In this document: one piece after another, positions 34,125 to 45,952 of the stretch | Layout of the letters: every line of letters begins with the position of its first letter | How positions within the stretch are numbered: position 1 is the first letter of the stretch | Notes under the pieces: model-generated | The model's database searches: none | What the model saw: the letters and a program-made list of their open reading frames with translations, nothing else | Told to the model about the DNA's origin: nothing | Position numbers and translations under genes: made by a program | Source of the DNA: Anisus vortex | Lineage: Eukaryota; Mollusca; Gastropoda; Planorbidae | Assembly: GCA_949126835.1 (NCBI GenBank) | Contig: OX421494.1 | Location: 22,528,196 to 22,592,195, forward strand | DNA: 64,000 nucleotides | Direction of reading: 5' to 3'

Positions 34125-34975
34125 ACGACAATGCCCGGGAAAAGAGGGACTCTCGGGCAACGAGCGACCCCCCACCCAGGAAAGAATGATACTCGGAAAA
34201 AGAGTGACATCCGGGCAATGAGTGACACCCAGGTAAAGAGTGACACCCAGGCAAAGAGTGACACACAGGCAAAGAAGTGACACCCAGGCAAGGAGTGACA
34301 CCCGGCCAAAGAGTGACACCCGGGCAATGAGTGACACCCAGACAAAGAGTGACACCCGGGCAAAGAGTGACACCCGGGAAGGAGTGACACCCAGACAAAG
34401 AGTGACATCTGGACAAAGAGTGACACCCGGGCAATGAGTGACACCCAAGCAAAGAGTGACATCCGGGCAATGAGTGACACCCAGGCAAAGAGTGTCACCC
34501 AGGCACAGAGTGACACCCTGGCAAGGAGTGAAAACCAAGCCACAGAGTGACACCCGGGCAAGGAGTGACACCCAGGCAAAGAGTGACATCCGGACAAAGA
34601 GTGACACCCGAGCAATGAGTGACACTCAAGCAAATAGTGACACCCGGGCAAAGAGAGACATCAAGGCAAAGGGTGACACCAGGACAAAGAGTTATACCCG
34701 GGCAATGAGTGACATCCGGGCAATGAGTGACACCCAGGCAAAGAGTGACACCCGGGCAATGAGTGACACCCAGGCAAAGAGTGACACCCAGGCAAAGAGT
34801 GACAACCAGGCAAAGTCGAACACCCGGGCAAAGAGTGACACCCGGGCAATGAGTGACACCCGGGCAATGAGTGACACCCGGGCAAAGAGTGACACCCGGG
34901 CAATGAGTGACACCCGGGCAATGAGTGACACCCGGGCAATGAGTGACACCCGGGCAAAGAGTGACACTCAAGCGC
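34125..34975. repeat. 18-bp minisatellite, about 47 units
   Basis: The unit is AGAGTGACACCCGGGCAA with variants AATGAGTGACACCC and CCCAGGCA. The right third is more uniform than the left. The array is GC-rich (CCCGGG in many units) in an AT-rich region. Long frames on both strands come from the period. Confidence 0.95.
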
Positions 34976-34977
34976 GC

Positions 34978-35240
34978 GGAAATAATGGCCTTGGGACACA
35001 GTGGTCTAACTGTTGCCATTTGGTAGACTTCGAATTTGAATCCATGTTTAAAGCCAGCTGTGTCTCTCGGGTATTGATGGTTTCCACGAGTCATCACTAT
35101 GTCTGATGGGTACTTGACATAATTTGGTGAAAAGTCAATATAGGCTAGGCATTGCACGGGTAACAGAATCTCCATGTCTGCAGTGGCCATGGAAACTGGT
35201 GAACACTGCTTCACTAGCCCCAAGAACCAACATAGTGTGA
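34978..35240 (+). mobile_element. SINE family 1, diverged copy
   Basis: It contains GACACAGTGGTCTAACTG (head-like), TTCGAATTTGAATCC (box B-like), TGTCTGATGGGTACTTGACA, TGGCCATGGAAACTGGTGAA and CACTGCTTCACTAGCCC. It directly abuts the 18-bp array. Confidence 0.6.
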
Positions 35241-35384
35241 GAGCTTCGTCGATTAGTTTCGTAGTTTATTTATCTTCAATGAAATTTATTTTTAATACTG
35301 CTGGTTGCAGCAAGATCGAAGTGCATATATGAGACTTTTATTTATACTGTTCAGCGAACTGCTCACAAGGGCTATGTCCTACGA

Positions 35385-35385
<1 letters not shown>

Positions 35386-35416
<31 letters not shown>
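35386..35416. repeat. 31-base G run
   Basis: An unbroken run of G on the plus strand. Length may be unstable or inaccurate in assembly. Confidence 0.85.
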
Positions 35417-35417
<1 letters not shown>

Positions 35418-36389
35418 TGAGCAGTCCCTGAGCACGCCACTGTTTTTTTTTCTGGACGCGAAACCTTCTCTTGTAACGACTTTTTGATTTCAATACTTCC
35501 CAAACCTAAGGAAGAACATTGTAGATCTGAAAAGTTTTTTTAAGACATCGTCGAGTTAACTGTTGAGCTATTCTCCACATGATTTTCAAAAATCAGATAA
35601 CGATGGCAAGTTTCATGAAGTTTACAGACAGTGTGAAACCGGAGGAACTAAACCTGCAAATGTATTTATGGATTGACCTTATTGATTTTCAAATGCAGCT
35701 GATTGTATTTCAGGGTAGTTCAGTTTAAAGCAGAAATTCGTTGACCTAAAGTTGACATAAAATTATTGTAAAAGAAAAACAATGTTTACTGGTATGGGCA
35801 CCAGAGAGAGTTGCAGAAAACTAACTATTGATGACTTGGAACGCCAGTCCCAAAAAAAAGTGTTTTATATTTATACGACAAACCTTTGTAACGGTTTTGC
35901 TCTCCATGTTTTTATCTACATTTATTTTTGAAATTGTGTTATCATTGAATAAATTTATTAAGTTTCGTAATGGGAGTAGCCTGACAATTAAAACTATTAG
36001 TTCCTGTAGACATTTGAAAGTCACGAAATACAAACTGGATGTAAAATCTCGTTCTTGATAGGCCTATATGAGCGAAGTCCCAATGATAATTTAACAAAGT
36101 ACGTGTAGCAGAAAGTTTTCTGGCGGATTCATATTTTTTACTGACTTTTTTTTTAGAAAGTGACCCTATCCTAACAGAAATTGTTTTTGCAAGTTTTCTG
36201 CACGAAAAATGTAGGCCTATTCCATCTTATGTCTCACTTTGAAAGTGGCAAAGATTTACATTCTATTGTAATTTCTATTTATTTTTGTAGATGAATAAAA
36301 TTTAATGTATATTTTTTTTTTATCGCTCGAGTGAATTTTAGTCATTTCTTCGGGTTTTTAGCAATATGTTCTGAAATGTTTGGTTGGCA
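35417..36389. other. No gene seen
   Basis: AT-rich; overlapping frames at 35821-36058 on both strands carry no recognised motif. Confidence 0.4.
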
Positions 36390-36458
36390 CGCGAGAGAAT
36401 TTTTTTGAGAGATTTTGCTCGTTTAGGCAGGCACGCACAAACAGGTTGTCCACCCCTG
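36390..36458 (+). mobile_element. hAT family B, 3' end fragment
   Basis: GGCACGCGAGAGAAT is followed by GGCACGCACAAACAGGTTGT and CCACCCCTG, matching the right end of family B copies. The left end is not seen. Confidence 0.45.
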
Positions 36459-36967
36459 TCCTATGCCATTTGTTTGGTAACTGTTTATTCTATTATCTCT
36501 AGCGTGCAAGGTCTTCAAATCTAATCGGAACCGGCTTTAAAGCCAACTTCGCACAACAGAGTTGACACTTCTGAAGTCTGTGAAAGACGATTATCTTAAA
36601 AAAAAAAACACTAAAGTAATAAGAAAAAAGGCCTCTATTTTAACCAAAAGTCTAAAAAAAAAAAGCAGTCGTCCACATTTGACAAAAACGAGTAAGGGAA
36701 AGGAAGCGCTCTAATTTTTTTGTGGTTACCCGTGAAATGTGTAGGAATGGTAGTTAAAGTAATTGTGATATCACAAAGCAAATAGGCAATCCTTTTTGTC
36801 AATTGAAATTGTATGATATTATATGTTTGAAATTGATGGGATAATAGATGAATATCATCAATATTTCAATTTACATTTCTTCTAAATTATGAACTTAAAA
36901 AACTAGCGTGTAGCTTTATGAAAATAATATGTCTACATAATGCCTAGCGGTCTTACACTTTCCCACC
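36459..36967. other. No gene seen
   Basis: AT-rich with A runs at 36598-36609 and 36653-36664. No supported feature. Confidence 0.4.
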
Positions 36968-37093
<126 letters not shown>

Positions 37094-37640
37094 TTTCCAA
37101 GCCGTCTAAATTTCTCGCTCCCTTTTTTTCTCGTTTCGTAACCTTTATTGAATCTATTTCTTCTCCAAAGACTAGGTGTCTTAAATATTTTCCGAATGGA
37201 GAAAAAACACTTTAAGACAATATGCATGTATTTTTAATAACTAACCGGAAATCGCCTTCGGACTTTCGCCTTGGTTGAACACCCAGTTTTTCGGAAGTTT
37301 TTGCACCGGCAAATAGAACTAATCCACACACAAATAGTAAAAAAAATTAATTTTAATAAATTCAAACTTTTAAATAACAATAAAGGTCATTTTTTAGAGC
37401 GCTTCTATTTCTAACCATGCTATTAAATTTAGCATGCTCGGTGCGATCTCGGTGTGAATTGTAGTGGAGGATGTATATAATCTGGATTTAATCAGTCCGA
37501 ACTACTGCTTTAGTTATAAATAAGAACATGAATAGTACATGGGGTGAGAAAAGTAAATATAACGTTATAAATAGAATACATTTTGTATTGTCGCATAAAA
37601 AAACGTGTGGCGTCGGCTGCCGATGCTTATTTTAGAAATC
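37094..37640. other. No gene seen
   Basis: AT-rich, no supported feature. Confidence 0.4.
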
Positions 37641-39169
37641 TAAAGTCTTAAGTGGTGTACAAAAGTCTTAAGTGGTGTATAAAAGTCTTAAGTGGTGTAT
37701 AAAAGTCTTAAGTGGTGTATAAAAGTCTTAAGTGGTGTATAAAAGTCTTAAGTGGTGTATAAAAGTCTTAAGTGGTGTATAAAAGTCTTAAGTGGTGTGG
37801 AAAAGTATTAAGTGGTGTGGAAAAGTATTAAGTGGTGTGGAAACGTCTTAAGTGGTGTATAAAAGTCTTAAGTGGTGTGGAAAAGTATTAAGTGGTGTAT
37901 AAAAGTCTTAAGTGGTGTATAAAAGTCTTAAGTGGTGTGGAAAAGTATTAAGTGGTGTGGAAACGTCTTAAGTGGTGTATAAAAGTCTTAAGTGGTGTGG
38001 AAAAGTATTAAGTGGTGTATAAAAGTCTTAAGTGGTGTATAAAAGTCTTAAGTGGTGTATAAAAGTCTTAAGTGGTGTGGAAAAGTATTAAGTGGTGTGG
38101 AAACGTCTTAAGTGGTGTATAAAAGTCTTAAGTGGTGTGGAAAAGTATTAAGTGGTGTATAAAAGTCTTAAGTGGTGTATAAAAGTCTTAAGTGGTGTAT
38201 AAAAGTCTTAAGTGGTGTATAAAAGTCTTAAGTGGTGTGGAAAAGTATTAAGTGGTGTGGAAACGTCTTAAGTGGTGTATAAAAGTCTTAAGTGGTGTGG
38301 AAAAGTATTAAGTGGTGTATAAAAGTCTTAAGTGGTGTATAAAAGTCTTAAGTGGTGTATAAAAGTCTTAAGTGGTGTGGAAAAGTATTAAGTGGTGTGG
38401 AAACGTCTTAAGTGGTGTATAAAAGTCTTAAGTGGTGTGGAAAAGTATTAAGTGGTGTATAAAAGTCTTAAGTGGTGTATAAAAGTCTTAAGTGGTGTAT
38501 AAAAGTCTTAAGTGGTGTATAAAAGTCTTAAGTGGTGTGGAAAAGTATTAAGTGGTGTATAAAAGTCTTAAGTGGTGTATAAAAGTCTTAAGTGGTGTGG
38601 AAAAGTATTAAGTGGTGTATAAAAGTCTTAAGTGGTGTATAAAAGTCTTAAGTGGTGTATAAAAGTCTTAAGTGGTGTATAAAAGTCTTAAGTGGTGTGG
38701 AAAAGTATTAAGTGGTGTATAAAAGTCTTAAGTGGTGTATAAAAGTCTTAAGTGGTGTGGAAAAGTATTAAGTGGTGTGGAAACGTCTTAAGTGGTGTAT
38801 AAAAGTCTTAAGTGGTGTGGAAAAGTATTAAGTGGTGTATAAAAGTCTTAAGTGGTGTATAAAAGTCTTAAGTGCTGTATAAAAGTCTTAAGTGGTGTGG
38901 AAAAGTCTTAAGTGGTGTATAAAAGTCTTAAGTGGTATACAAAAGTCTTAAGTGGTGTATAAAAGTCTTAAGTGGTATACAAAAGTCTTAAGTGGTGTAT
39001 AAAAGTCTTAAGTGGTATACAAAAGTCTTAAGTGGTGTATAAAAGTCTTAAGTGGTGTATAAAAGTCTTAAGTGGTATACAAAAGTCTTAAGTGGTGTAT
39101 AAAAGTCTTAAGTGGTATACAAAAGTCTTAAGTGGTGTATAAAAGTCTTAAGTGGTGTACAAAAGTCAT
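37641..39169. repeat. 20-bp minisatellite, ~76 units, higher-order pattern
   Basis: The unit is AAAAGTCTTAAGTGGTGTAT. Variants (GTGTGG end, AAAAGTATTA start, AAACGTCTTA start, GTATAC end) recur in ordered blocks. The AAACGTCTTA variant begins at 37841, 37961, 38101, 38261, 38401 and 38781, that is every 6-8 units until a gap of 19. The right end alternates GTGTAT and GTATAC units. Units keep exact length throughout. Confidence 0.97.
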
Positions 39170-39539
39170 ACGATTCTCTCTCCCCTCTCAGTAGGGCTAT
39201 TTCTTTTTCTTCTGTGTGTGTGTATTTTGTTTTGCCATCTCTCTAAGAACTCTTTAATATAGTTCTACTTACATCTCTTTTTCTCAAAAGTTATCATATA
39301 AAATACCTTTATGATTTAGGATGCCTAATTTCAAAGCAGCACTAGATCTAATAGCAGAGAGACTTGTCAACTAGGTTTAAGTAACCTAACTGTCTCACTG
39401 TGTCAAAAAATCCCAAATTCTTTATACACTCGAATGCTAAAAAAAAAAGAAATAGAAACGACTAACAAAAAATATTTTTACAAGTTTTGTATTAAAAAAA
39501 GAATTGACACAGGGAAAAGCTTAAATGTAAACTAAAATT
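39170..39539. other. No gene seen
   Basis: AT-rich, no supported feature. Confidence 0.4.
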
Positions 39540-39600
39540 ATGTGCCGTTGAAAATCGTTCATCGTGCAATGTGAAGCAAGCAGCCGGTGGTTGCCGGGCC
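39540..39600 (-). mobile_element. hAT family B, 5' end fragment
   Basis: On the minus strand CGGCAACCACCGGCTG and CGATTTTCAACGGCAC resemble the family B left end (GGCAACC, then CGATTTTCAATGGCAC). Terminal bases are degraded. Confidence 0.4.
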
Positions 39601-39998
39601 AGTTAAAAAACGATAATATTTCGTGATTATTTTATCAATAAACATAAACAGCATGTGACTATGTGACCAGGGCTGTGGAGTCGGAGTCGGAGTCGAGGAG
39701 TCGGAGGAAATTTGGGTACCTGGAGTCGGAGTCGGCAAAAAATGCACTGACTCCGACTCCTACTAAATTTAGATTGGAAAAAGGCAGGGCTTCATTTATT
39801 TTAAACAACCGATCAATAGGCCTACGGACATCAGTGATATGAGAAAGTAAGGTATCAGTTTCTTCCTCTAAGTCCCCATCCCTACCCAAGTTCCTATCGC
39901 TATTGTCATAGGCTACTATAGCGGGTCGACACACAAAACTCACAAAACTAATTTTGAACTAATTTGAAATGCGTCTTTAGACTGAACGTCATTTAGAC

Positions 39999-40557
39999 TA
40001 GGGATGTTAAAATCGGTTTGTTTTCAAAACCGGTTTTCGGTTCTATAAAACCGGTTTAAAACCGGATTTCAATTCCCCCCTCCCCGCAATGTCACAAGTC
40101 ACAGGCCGGAAAATAGACAAATGATCGTAATTTTGTAGGTGTATTTGAAAAATATTTCAAACTTAATAAGTGTTTATGATTTTGTACACTTTACCATAAC
40201 ATTCTTTAGAAATAAAAAAAAAATATGGGTTTATTGATTAAAACCGATAATAGCTTTCAATAGTGATAATTTGTGCACCGTGGACTTAGACTATAAAATA
40301 ATGTATTGCATAGGATCACGTAGCGCCAATCAAAGGTCAAAAGAATGTGTATTTAATGCTGCCGTTAATAATAAAGCACAGACGCGGTGTCTAGCCGAAT
40401 TGTTCAGGGTCACAGGACAAAACTAGTTTGCTCTCTCCATTGCGTACATCAGAGAGTCGTCGTCGGCATCCGTCCGTCCCGAGAGACAATGATGTAGCTT
40501 CATGGGTAAGGTATCCAACTGCACCGCCGGTATCCCGGTTTTCGTTTAACATCCCTA
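39999..40557 (+). mobile_element. Nested hAT-type element, copy 1 (559 bp)
   Basis: The ends are TAGGGATGTTAAAA and the complement of TAGGGATGTTAAAC. A perfect 8-bp target duplication ATTTAGAC flanks it (39991-39998 and 40558-40565). AAACCGGTTTT-type words are subterminal. It contains no transposase frame. It matches copy 2 in the opposite orientation. Confidence 0.92.
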
Positions 40558-40565
40558 ATTTAGAC

Positions 40566-40921
40566 TGCACGGCGCTGGTATTGATGACACTATACAAGTG
40601 CCAAAATTACTAATTACAATTAACATTGTTTGTAAGGATTTCAATGGCAGGCGCTTTTTTCTCGGAATAATAAACACTGCCTTAGTATGCTATAGGCCTA
40701 GGCCATAGGTCCTAAATAAAACGCATCTTAAGCTACTAGCGTACAAGGATACCTTTATTAGAGACCTAGAGAGGCTTTTACACATTTACGATTCTTTCCT
40801 TATGTAATTTGCGTTCTATAGACCTACAAAAAAATGCTGCCTTAACGACTTATAAATGCGACATGCACGCAACGCACAATTAGGAGCGGCAATATTTAGG
40901 CTATACTTTTCATAGTGTTGT
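40566..40921. other. Core of hAT family A between nested elements
   Basis: 356 bases of the host element lie between the two nested copies. No coding signal. Confidence 0.6.
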
Positions 40922-40929
40922 GTTCTGCT

Positions 40930-41426
40930 TAGGGATGTTAAACGAAAACCGGAATACCGGATTCCGGTTTTTAAACCGTAAACCGGTTTTGATTTTCAAA
41001 ACACTGTGTCTATGCTTTATTATTAACGGCACTATTAAATAAATTCTCTTTCAACACATTATTTTACAAGTTGCCATAATTATATGCCTCTTCATATGCT
41101 TCTTAATATTATGGTCAACAATAATCGGTAATTTGATTATCACTATTGAAAAATTGAAAACTATTATCGGTTTTAATCAATTAGCCCAGATTTTTTTTAG
41201 TACTAAATAATTTTATGGTAAAGTGTACAAAATCATATTCTATTCACACAAATCAACCCTTTGAATGCCCTGCAAACACTAATTAAGTTTGAAGTATTTT
41301 TCAAATATACCTACAACACTACGCAAATTTGGCATGTGACTTGTGACATTGCGCGGGGGGGAGGGGGTAACCGAATTCGGTTTTGAACTGGTTTTATAGA
41401 ACCGATAACTGGTTTTAACATCCCTA
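40930..41426 (-). mobile_element. Nested hAT-type element, copy 2 (497 bp, inverted)
   Basis: The ends are TAGGGATGTTAAAC and the complement of TAGGGATGTTAAAA. A perfect 8-bp target duplication GTTCTGCT flanks it (40922-40929 and 41427-41434). Its left end (AACGAAAACCGGAATACCGG) equals the right end of copy 1 and both share the interior ACTATTGAAA and TATCGGTTTTAAT words, so the copies are inverted relative to each other. Confidence 0.92.
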
Positions 41427-41820
41427 GTTCTGCTGTTACAGGGATTGCAGCGCCCATGTGTAACCTAGCCTCTCACTGGTAAAGGAAAGGATTAACCGTT
41501 TGCCCCTTAGAGCCGCCGATCGTCACCTCTACTGATAAGGCCCCGTACCGGGGCCCTCAAGAGTTTAGGGGGCCCATGAATGCTTAAAATTAAATACAGT
41601 AGACTGTTGGCTTCCTAGCCAGTAGGCCTGTGGTAGGCCTAATGACATGTAGATGTATGTTGCCTTTCTTTCCTTCAAGGAATGTATAAAATACATTCGC
41701 ATATTAATACAGAGGAGTCGGAGTCGGGGAGTCGAAGTCGGAGTCGGAGTCGGAAGTAAAAAAAAATGAGGAGTCGGAGTCGGTACACTTATCTACCGAC
41801 TCCGCAGCCCTGCATGTGAC

Positions 41821-42184
41821 ACAAGTGACCCACTTCAAAGTAGAGTTATCGTTCTTATCTCCTATCTTTAAAAAAAATCACGTCAATAAGAGTTGCGTGC
41901 CCCTTAAAAAAAAATCCTTCACTTGTGAACGTCGTCTGGATGCTCGTCAACTAAAGTTACTGCATTGTGCATTGGGCGTACAAAGCAGTAAGCACACATA
42001 CACACTCATACGCTCGCGCTCACACACACACATATATCTAAGAAAAATAGAGGTCAGTGTTTGATCTGTTCATATGTGTTTGTGTATGTGTGTGTGCGTG
42101 TGTGTGTGAACTTTATTTATTCTCAACAGTAAGAGATGTAATTCGTACATTTTTTAAAATATCATAAAAGTAAATATAATTTAT
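41821..42184. other. No gene seen; CA/GT simple repeats
   Basis: It holds CACACACA runs (41995-42032) and GTGTGTGT runs (42073-42109). A short frame over this is low-complexity. Confidence 0.5.
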
Positions 42185-42372
42185 AGGCTCTGCAATGGAA
42201 CGCCCAGGTAAAGAGATGGGTTGATCGCCTTAAGACCACCTGGAGACGCTCCTGCTAAGAGGGAACGACAATCTGCAAGCAACCCTTTCATGGGGTGAAC
42301 TTAAAAAGGCTGCCCAGAATCGAGTGCGCTGGAGAGCTCTTTGTGGAGGGCCTATGTTCCACAAGGAACCCA
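42185..42372 (+). pseudogene. LINE C-terminus, frameshifted
   Basis: One frame gives QVKRWVDRLKTTWRRSC and a stop; another continues LSWGELKKAAQNRVRWRALC and GGPMFHKEP. The order TTWRRS...SWGELKxxAQNRxxWRxLV-x-GP is a familiar LINE tail. The family differs from that at 33205 and 8508. Confidence 0.65.
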
Positions 42373-42618
42373 AAGTAAATAAACTAAGTAAGCAAATATA
42401 ATAAGAAATAAACAAATTGAACTGATCAGGTCAAAAGAAAGCCATTAAAAAAAAAAGATTAGGCTTTAGTGGGTGCAACTATTGTGAACCTTGTCCCATT
42501 CCCTATCCTTTGCCTGGTATAACCAAGGATCAGTTGATATTATTCTCGCTTCTACATTATAATATTTCACGTATAAGAATCCTAAATGCAAAGGCATTCA
42601 AGAAAACTTTTTTTTTAT

Positions 42619-42872
42619 ATCTTATCTTATAAACTTATTATACAGACGCTCCTTCTATAAAGAAGATTGTTGCGTCCTACGCTCATCCGTGGTCCGAGTC
42701 TAGTCTTGCATCTTTATTAATGTTTTAAATGATGTTAAGTTACTGGTTTTTCTGGTTTGTTCAGGCAACCCATTCCAAGCCCGAATGCCACTCGGGAAGA
42801 AAGAGTACTTATATCATGCATTTGTTCTCGCATAAGGGATAAGGAAATTGTTTTTGTCTTTTGACCACCCTT
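42619..42872 (-). mobile_element. Hairpin-tail dispersed repeat, copy 5
   Basis: The minus strand carries GCGAGAACAAATGCATGATA, TTCTTCCCGAGTGGCATTCG, GGAATGGGTTGCC, CAGTAACTTAACATCA (empty TTAA site), then GGACGCAACAATCTTCTTTA and TAGAAGGAGCGTC with a TATAAGATAAGATA tail. Both stems are intact. A frame ending SRVAFGLGMGCLNKPEKPVT runs through the 5' part; whether it was ever coding is unknown. Confidence 0.7.
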
Positions 42873-43907
42873 CTGTCTATTCCACCTGCTCATGTATGTT
42901 ACAGCCAATATGGACGTGATCAAATTGTTTCTTCAGATATTACTTCTCATAATTTGTGTTTGTTTATTTTAAATTAGATTAATTGTTGGGTTAATGAGGT
43001 GGGTTCCGTTGGGAAATATTTCTGTGTTCATTTGGGGATAATTTAGACTTTAACCATCCCACGTGAGGTTTTTCAATTGATATTTAAGCAATAGTTGTAT
43101 CATAATTGTAATTTGTATGTCCCTATCATGTTGTGTGTGTGTGTTTTTGTTTATTGTGTATACGATGATTGTCGCAAGCCGATTGTATCAAATGTATTTT
43201 ATTTTTTGTATCTTGTTAGGAATGTTGTGCGAATTCTTTCATTTTGTAAATAATACGGGAGGAAAAAAATGTATAGTATCATTAAAACAATAAATTTTCT
43301 ATCTTGTAATAAATAAAATATCTTATATTAACTCTAGCAGTAAAACCTTCCTTATACTGCCGAATATTACGCAAATTATTTTATTATTTTTGTGCGCTTA
43401 TGTGTCCGTGCGTACGTCATCATACAATAAAGTTTTTGTTTCTAGATCCCCTAATTTGAGGACATATGTTAGCACATTAATGTTGGTTTGCTTTTTTGTT
43501 TTGTTTAACTTTATATTCTAATTTAATATTATTCTATAAAAAAAAAACTATTTTTTTTAAAATTCGTTTGCAGATGTCTTTAGTTTTCAATCTCATACAG
43601 ACAGATTGAAACAAATGAAATATTTTTTAACAGACGAGATTACGGCCCTTATTTTTATTTCTTCTTCTTCTGAAGTTTAAATAAATTTCAGTTTGTTCAT
43701 CTGCACTCACGTTGACCTCACGTTTTTTTTAGATCGGGAGTAAATTAATTGAAATCATTGGCTAATTTGCCTTGACGACGATTAGAGGAAGCGAGAAGGC
43801 GATGAGTTCCTTCCTTCTCCATGCCTCTTTCTCTCTCTCTCGCTCTCTTTAGAGACAGAGAAAGTAATAGAAAAATATATTGATATATGAAAAAGTGAAA
43901 ATATTGG
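42873..43907. other. No gene seen
   Basis: AT-rich; short CT run at 43827-43848. No supported feature. Confidence 0.4.
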
Positions 43908-44097
43908 CATCAGTGGCATAACTGGAGAGAGTTGCGCCTAGGGCGAGGTAAAAATTAACACCTATTTAAAATGTATGCTTTTATTTATTAGTAAGCGAAC
44001 GTAAGTAGGAGTTAAGGAAGTGTCAGTTTGGCACCTATCCAAACTCTGGCTCCTGGGGGCAGCCGCCCCTTTCGTTCCCATCTAATTACGCTATTGA
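43908..44097. mobile_element. Possible MITE with CAGTGGCATAACT ends
   Basis: The left edge is CAGTGGCATAACTGGAG and the right edge, reverse-complemented, is CAATAGCGTAATTAGATG, an imperfect inverted repeat. The interior has GGGGGCAGCCGCCCC. No clear target duplication was found. Confidence 0.4.
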
Positions 44098-45174
44098 TTA
44101 ACAGTATTTATTGGTCTATAAAAATGATTTTTTAAACTACGTAACGCTTCGTTGATAACTTGCTTAGCGGATAGGCCGCAGAAGATCAATGCCCAATCCA
44201 ACCGTAAGCAGATCGAATCGAACCGTCAGTTTAGATTTCTGCCAACCTTGAAATCAGTAACTTGCATTAGACTTCGCTTCTTGTCTTTAATTCTATCAGC
44301 TTCACTTTGAATAGCAAGCCGAAAGAAAAACAAGTTCTGTAATTTAGTTGACAGAAGATAACCCACTTTTTTTTTCTCTCCCAAACCAACAAAAATGGAG
44401 CGTTATTTATTTATTTAAAATTGTGTTGCTGTTTTAGATTTTATTTTAAAACAAACTATTTTGAAGTTGCATTGGCTTTAGACAATATTTTCATAATTAA
44501 TCTTCCTCTAAATTTTATTTTATTTCGTATTTGGCAGCTCTTCCGATTAGAAAGTGGCCAGGTTTTAATGAAGTAGTCCTTCAATGAGAACATAAAAATG
44601 GTCGGAATAAAAGCATCCGCTGGACGTTGAAAATTAACAAAAGATCATTTGAGTGTCAGAAATCTTGAAATTTCCTGTGCTCGAAGCTCTTGTGAAATAT
44701 GTGTAATAACAATATACGCTAATAATGCTCGTTAAGCCTTCTTGACATTCGCTTCTTTCACATAATGCACAGTTTGACTATCTTGTTTTTCATTAATTAT
44801 AACCTCACTGGACATATTTCAACTGCATAACTGAATATCTCTAATGATTAGCTTAGTGACGGCTGGATAGCGATTATATATAATTGACAACCCCAAAAAA
44901 ATATAGCGGGGATTAGGGCCTATAAGTATTTTGTATGGTGGTAGTGAAATAGTATATTTAACTAACTGTAAGCATGGATATAATATTAGTGAACTAGATA
45001 TGCAAACCTCCTTGAGTTAAACGTCCTCAATCTTGTAGCATCTAGGACAACGTGTAATGTTTAAATAGTTCTTGTACATTAAAGCGTTACCATTGGCACT
45101 CGAATATTATGTGTCTCATATGTAGGTATAGACCATAGATAGATGTACACAGAGACATATAGATCATACAGAAT
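44098..45174. other. No gene seen
   Basis: AT-rich unique-looking sequence, no supported feature. Confidence 0.4.
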
Positions 45175-45348
<174 letters not shown>

Positions 45349-45867
45349 TAGATACCTCCTACTACTCCATCAAGCTATTCAACGGTGAATGATTCAACGC
45401 AAACACAACAGCACAATTCTTTAATGTACTGACCGCCATCTCGTTTCCAGCTCTACAATCTTTCCTTTAACAAAAAAACAACAACAAAACCAAAAGAAAA
45501 TCAGCCATAATCCCTCACTTATCCGAGTCCATCAGTCAATGTTCAGTTTGCATTCCTCCAGATATAATCTCTTTCTTTTTTTTATTTTGGGCTGACCTAG
45601 ATCCGCCGTGCCTTGTGGGTTAATCTCTCTGTTCTGTTTCCGCTTTCAATTTACATTTTTTTTTTGGTGTATTTCTTTGAGCTTTTTATTAATGCACATA
45701 GAGAGCAAAAGAAAAGAGGTTGACTCGCTGGCTAGCCCTCCCAGTCTCACCCCCAACCTCCACCCCCCGGAATGCATGCGCAAGATGACCCTTAGCGTGC
45801 ATAGCGTGAGTGCTCGGCAAAAAATTCACATAAAGCAGTGATTCCGTGAGACATCTCAAGTCCAGCT
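45349..45867. other. No gene seen
   Basis: Mixed sequence, no supported feature. Confidence 0.4.
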
Positions 45868-45952
45868 GGCACACCACGTCGTATCGACGAGCAAAAAACA
45901 TGAAAACACGTGGAAACCACGTTTTTACCCCGTCGATACGACGTGGTGTGCC
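45868..45952. repeat. Perfect 22-bp inverted repeat with inner hairpin
   Basis: The arm 45868-45889 (starting GGCACACCACGTCG) is exactly complementary to 45931-45952. The 41-base spacer carries a second hairpin, ACGTGG (45908-45913) with CCACGT (45917-45922), around a three-base loop. A CACGTG E-box lies at 45907-45912. It could be a foldback MITE or part of a transcribed hairpin; neither is shown. Confidence 0.9.

Larger units (their letters stand above)
39668..41812. mobile_element. hAT transposon, family A (2,145 bp, non-autonomous)
   Basis: The left end is CAGGGCTGTGGAGTCGG and the right end is the complement of CAGGGCTGCGGAGTCGG, a 17-bp inverted repeat with one mismatch. Flanks TATGTGAC (39660-39667) and CATGTGAC (41813-41820) give an 8-bp target duplication with one change. 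Subterminal GGAGTC repeats lie at both ends (39677-39770 and 41708-41785). No transposase motif was recognised. Two smaller elements are nested inside; without them the core is about 1,070 bp. Confidence 0.88.

Noticed and set aside
34045..35223. Several 90-240-codon frames with CHSLPG or SDTRAK repeats
   Set aside because: They come from the 18-bp minisatellite; the longest one runs on into a SINE.
39659..39943. 94-codon minus-strand frame at the left end of the hAT element
   Set aside because: Its first part is GGAGTC subterminal repeat translated as SDSD; no transposase motif was found.
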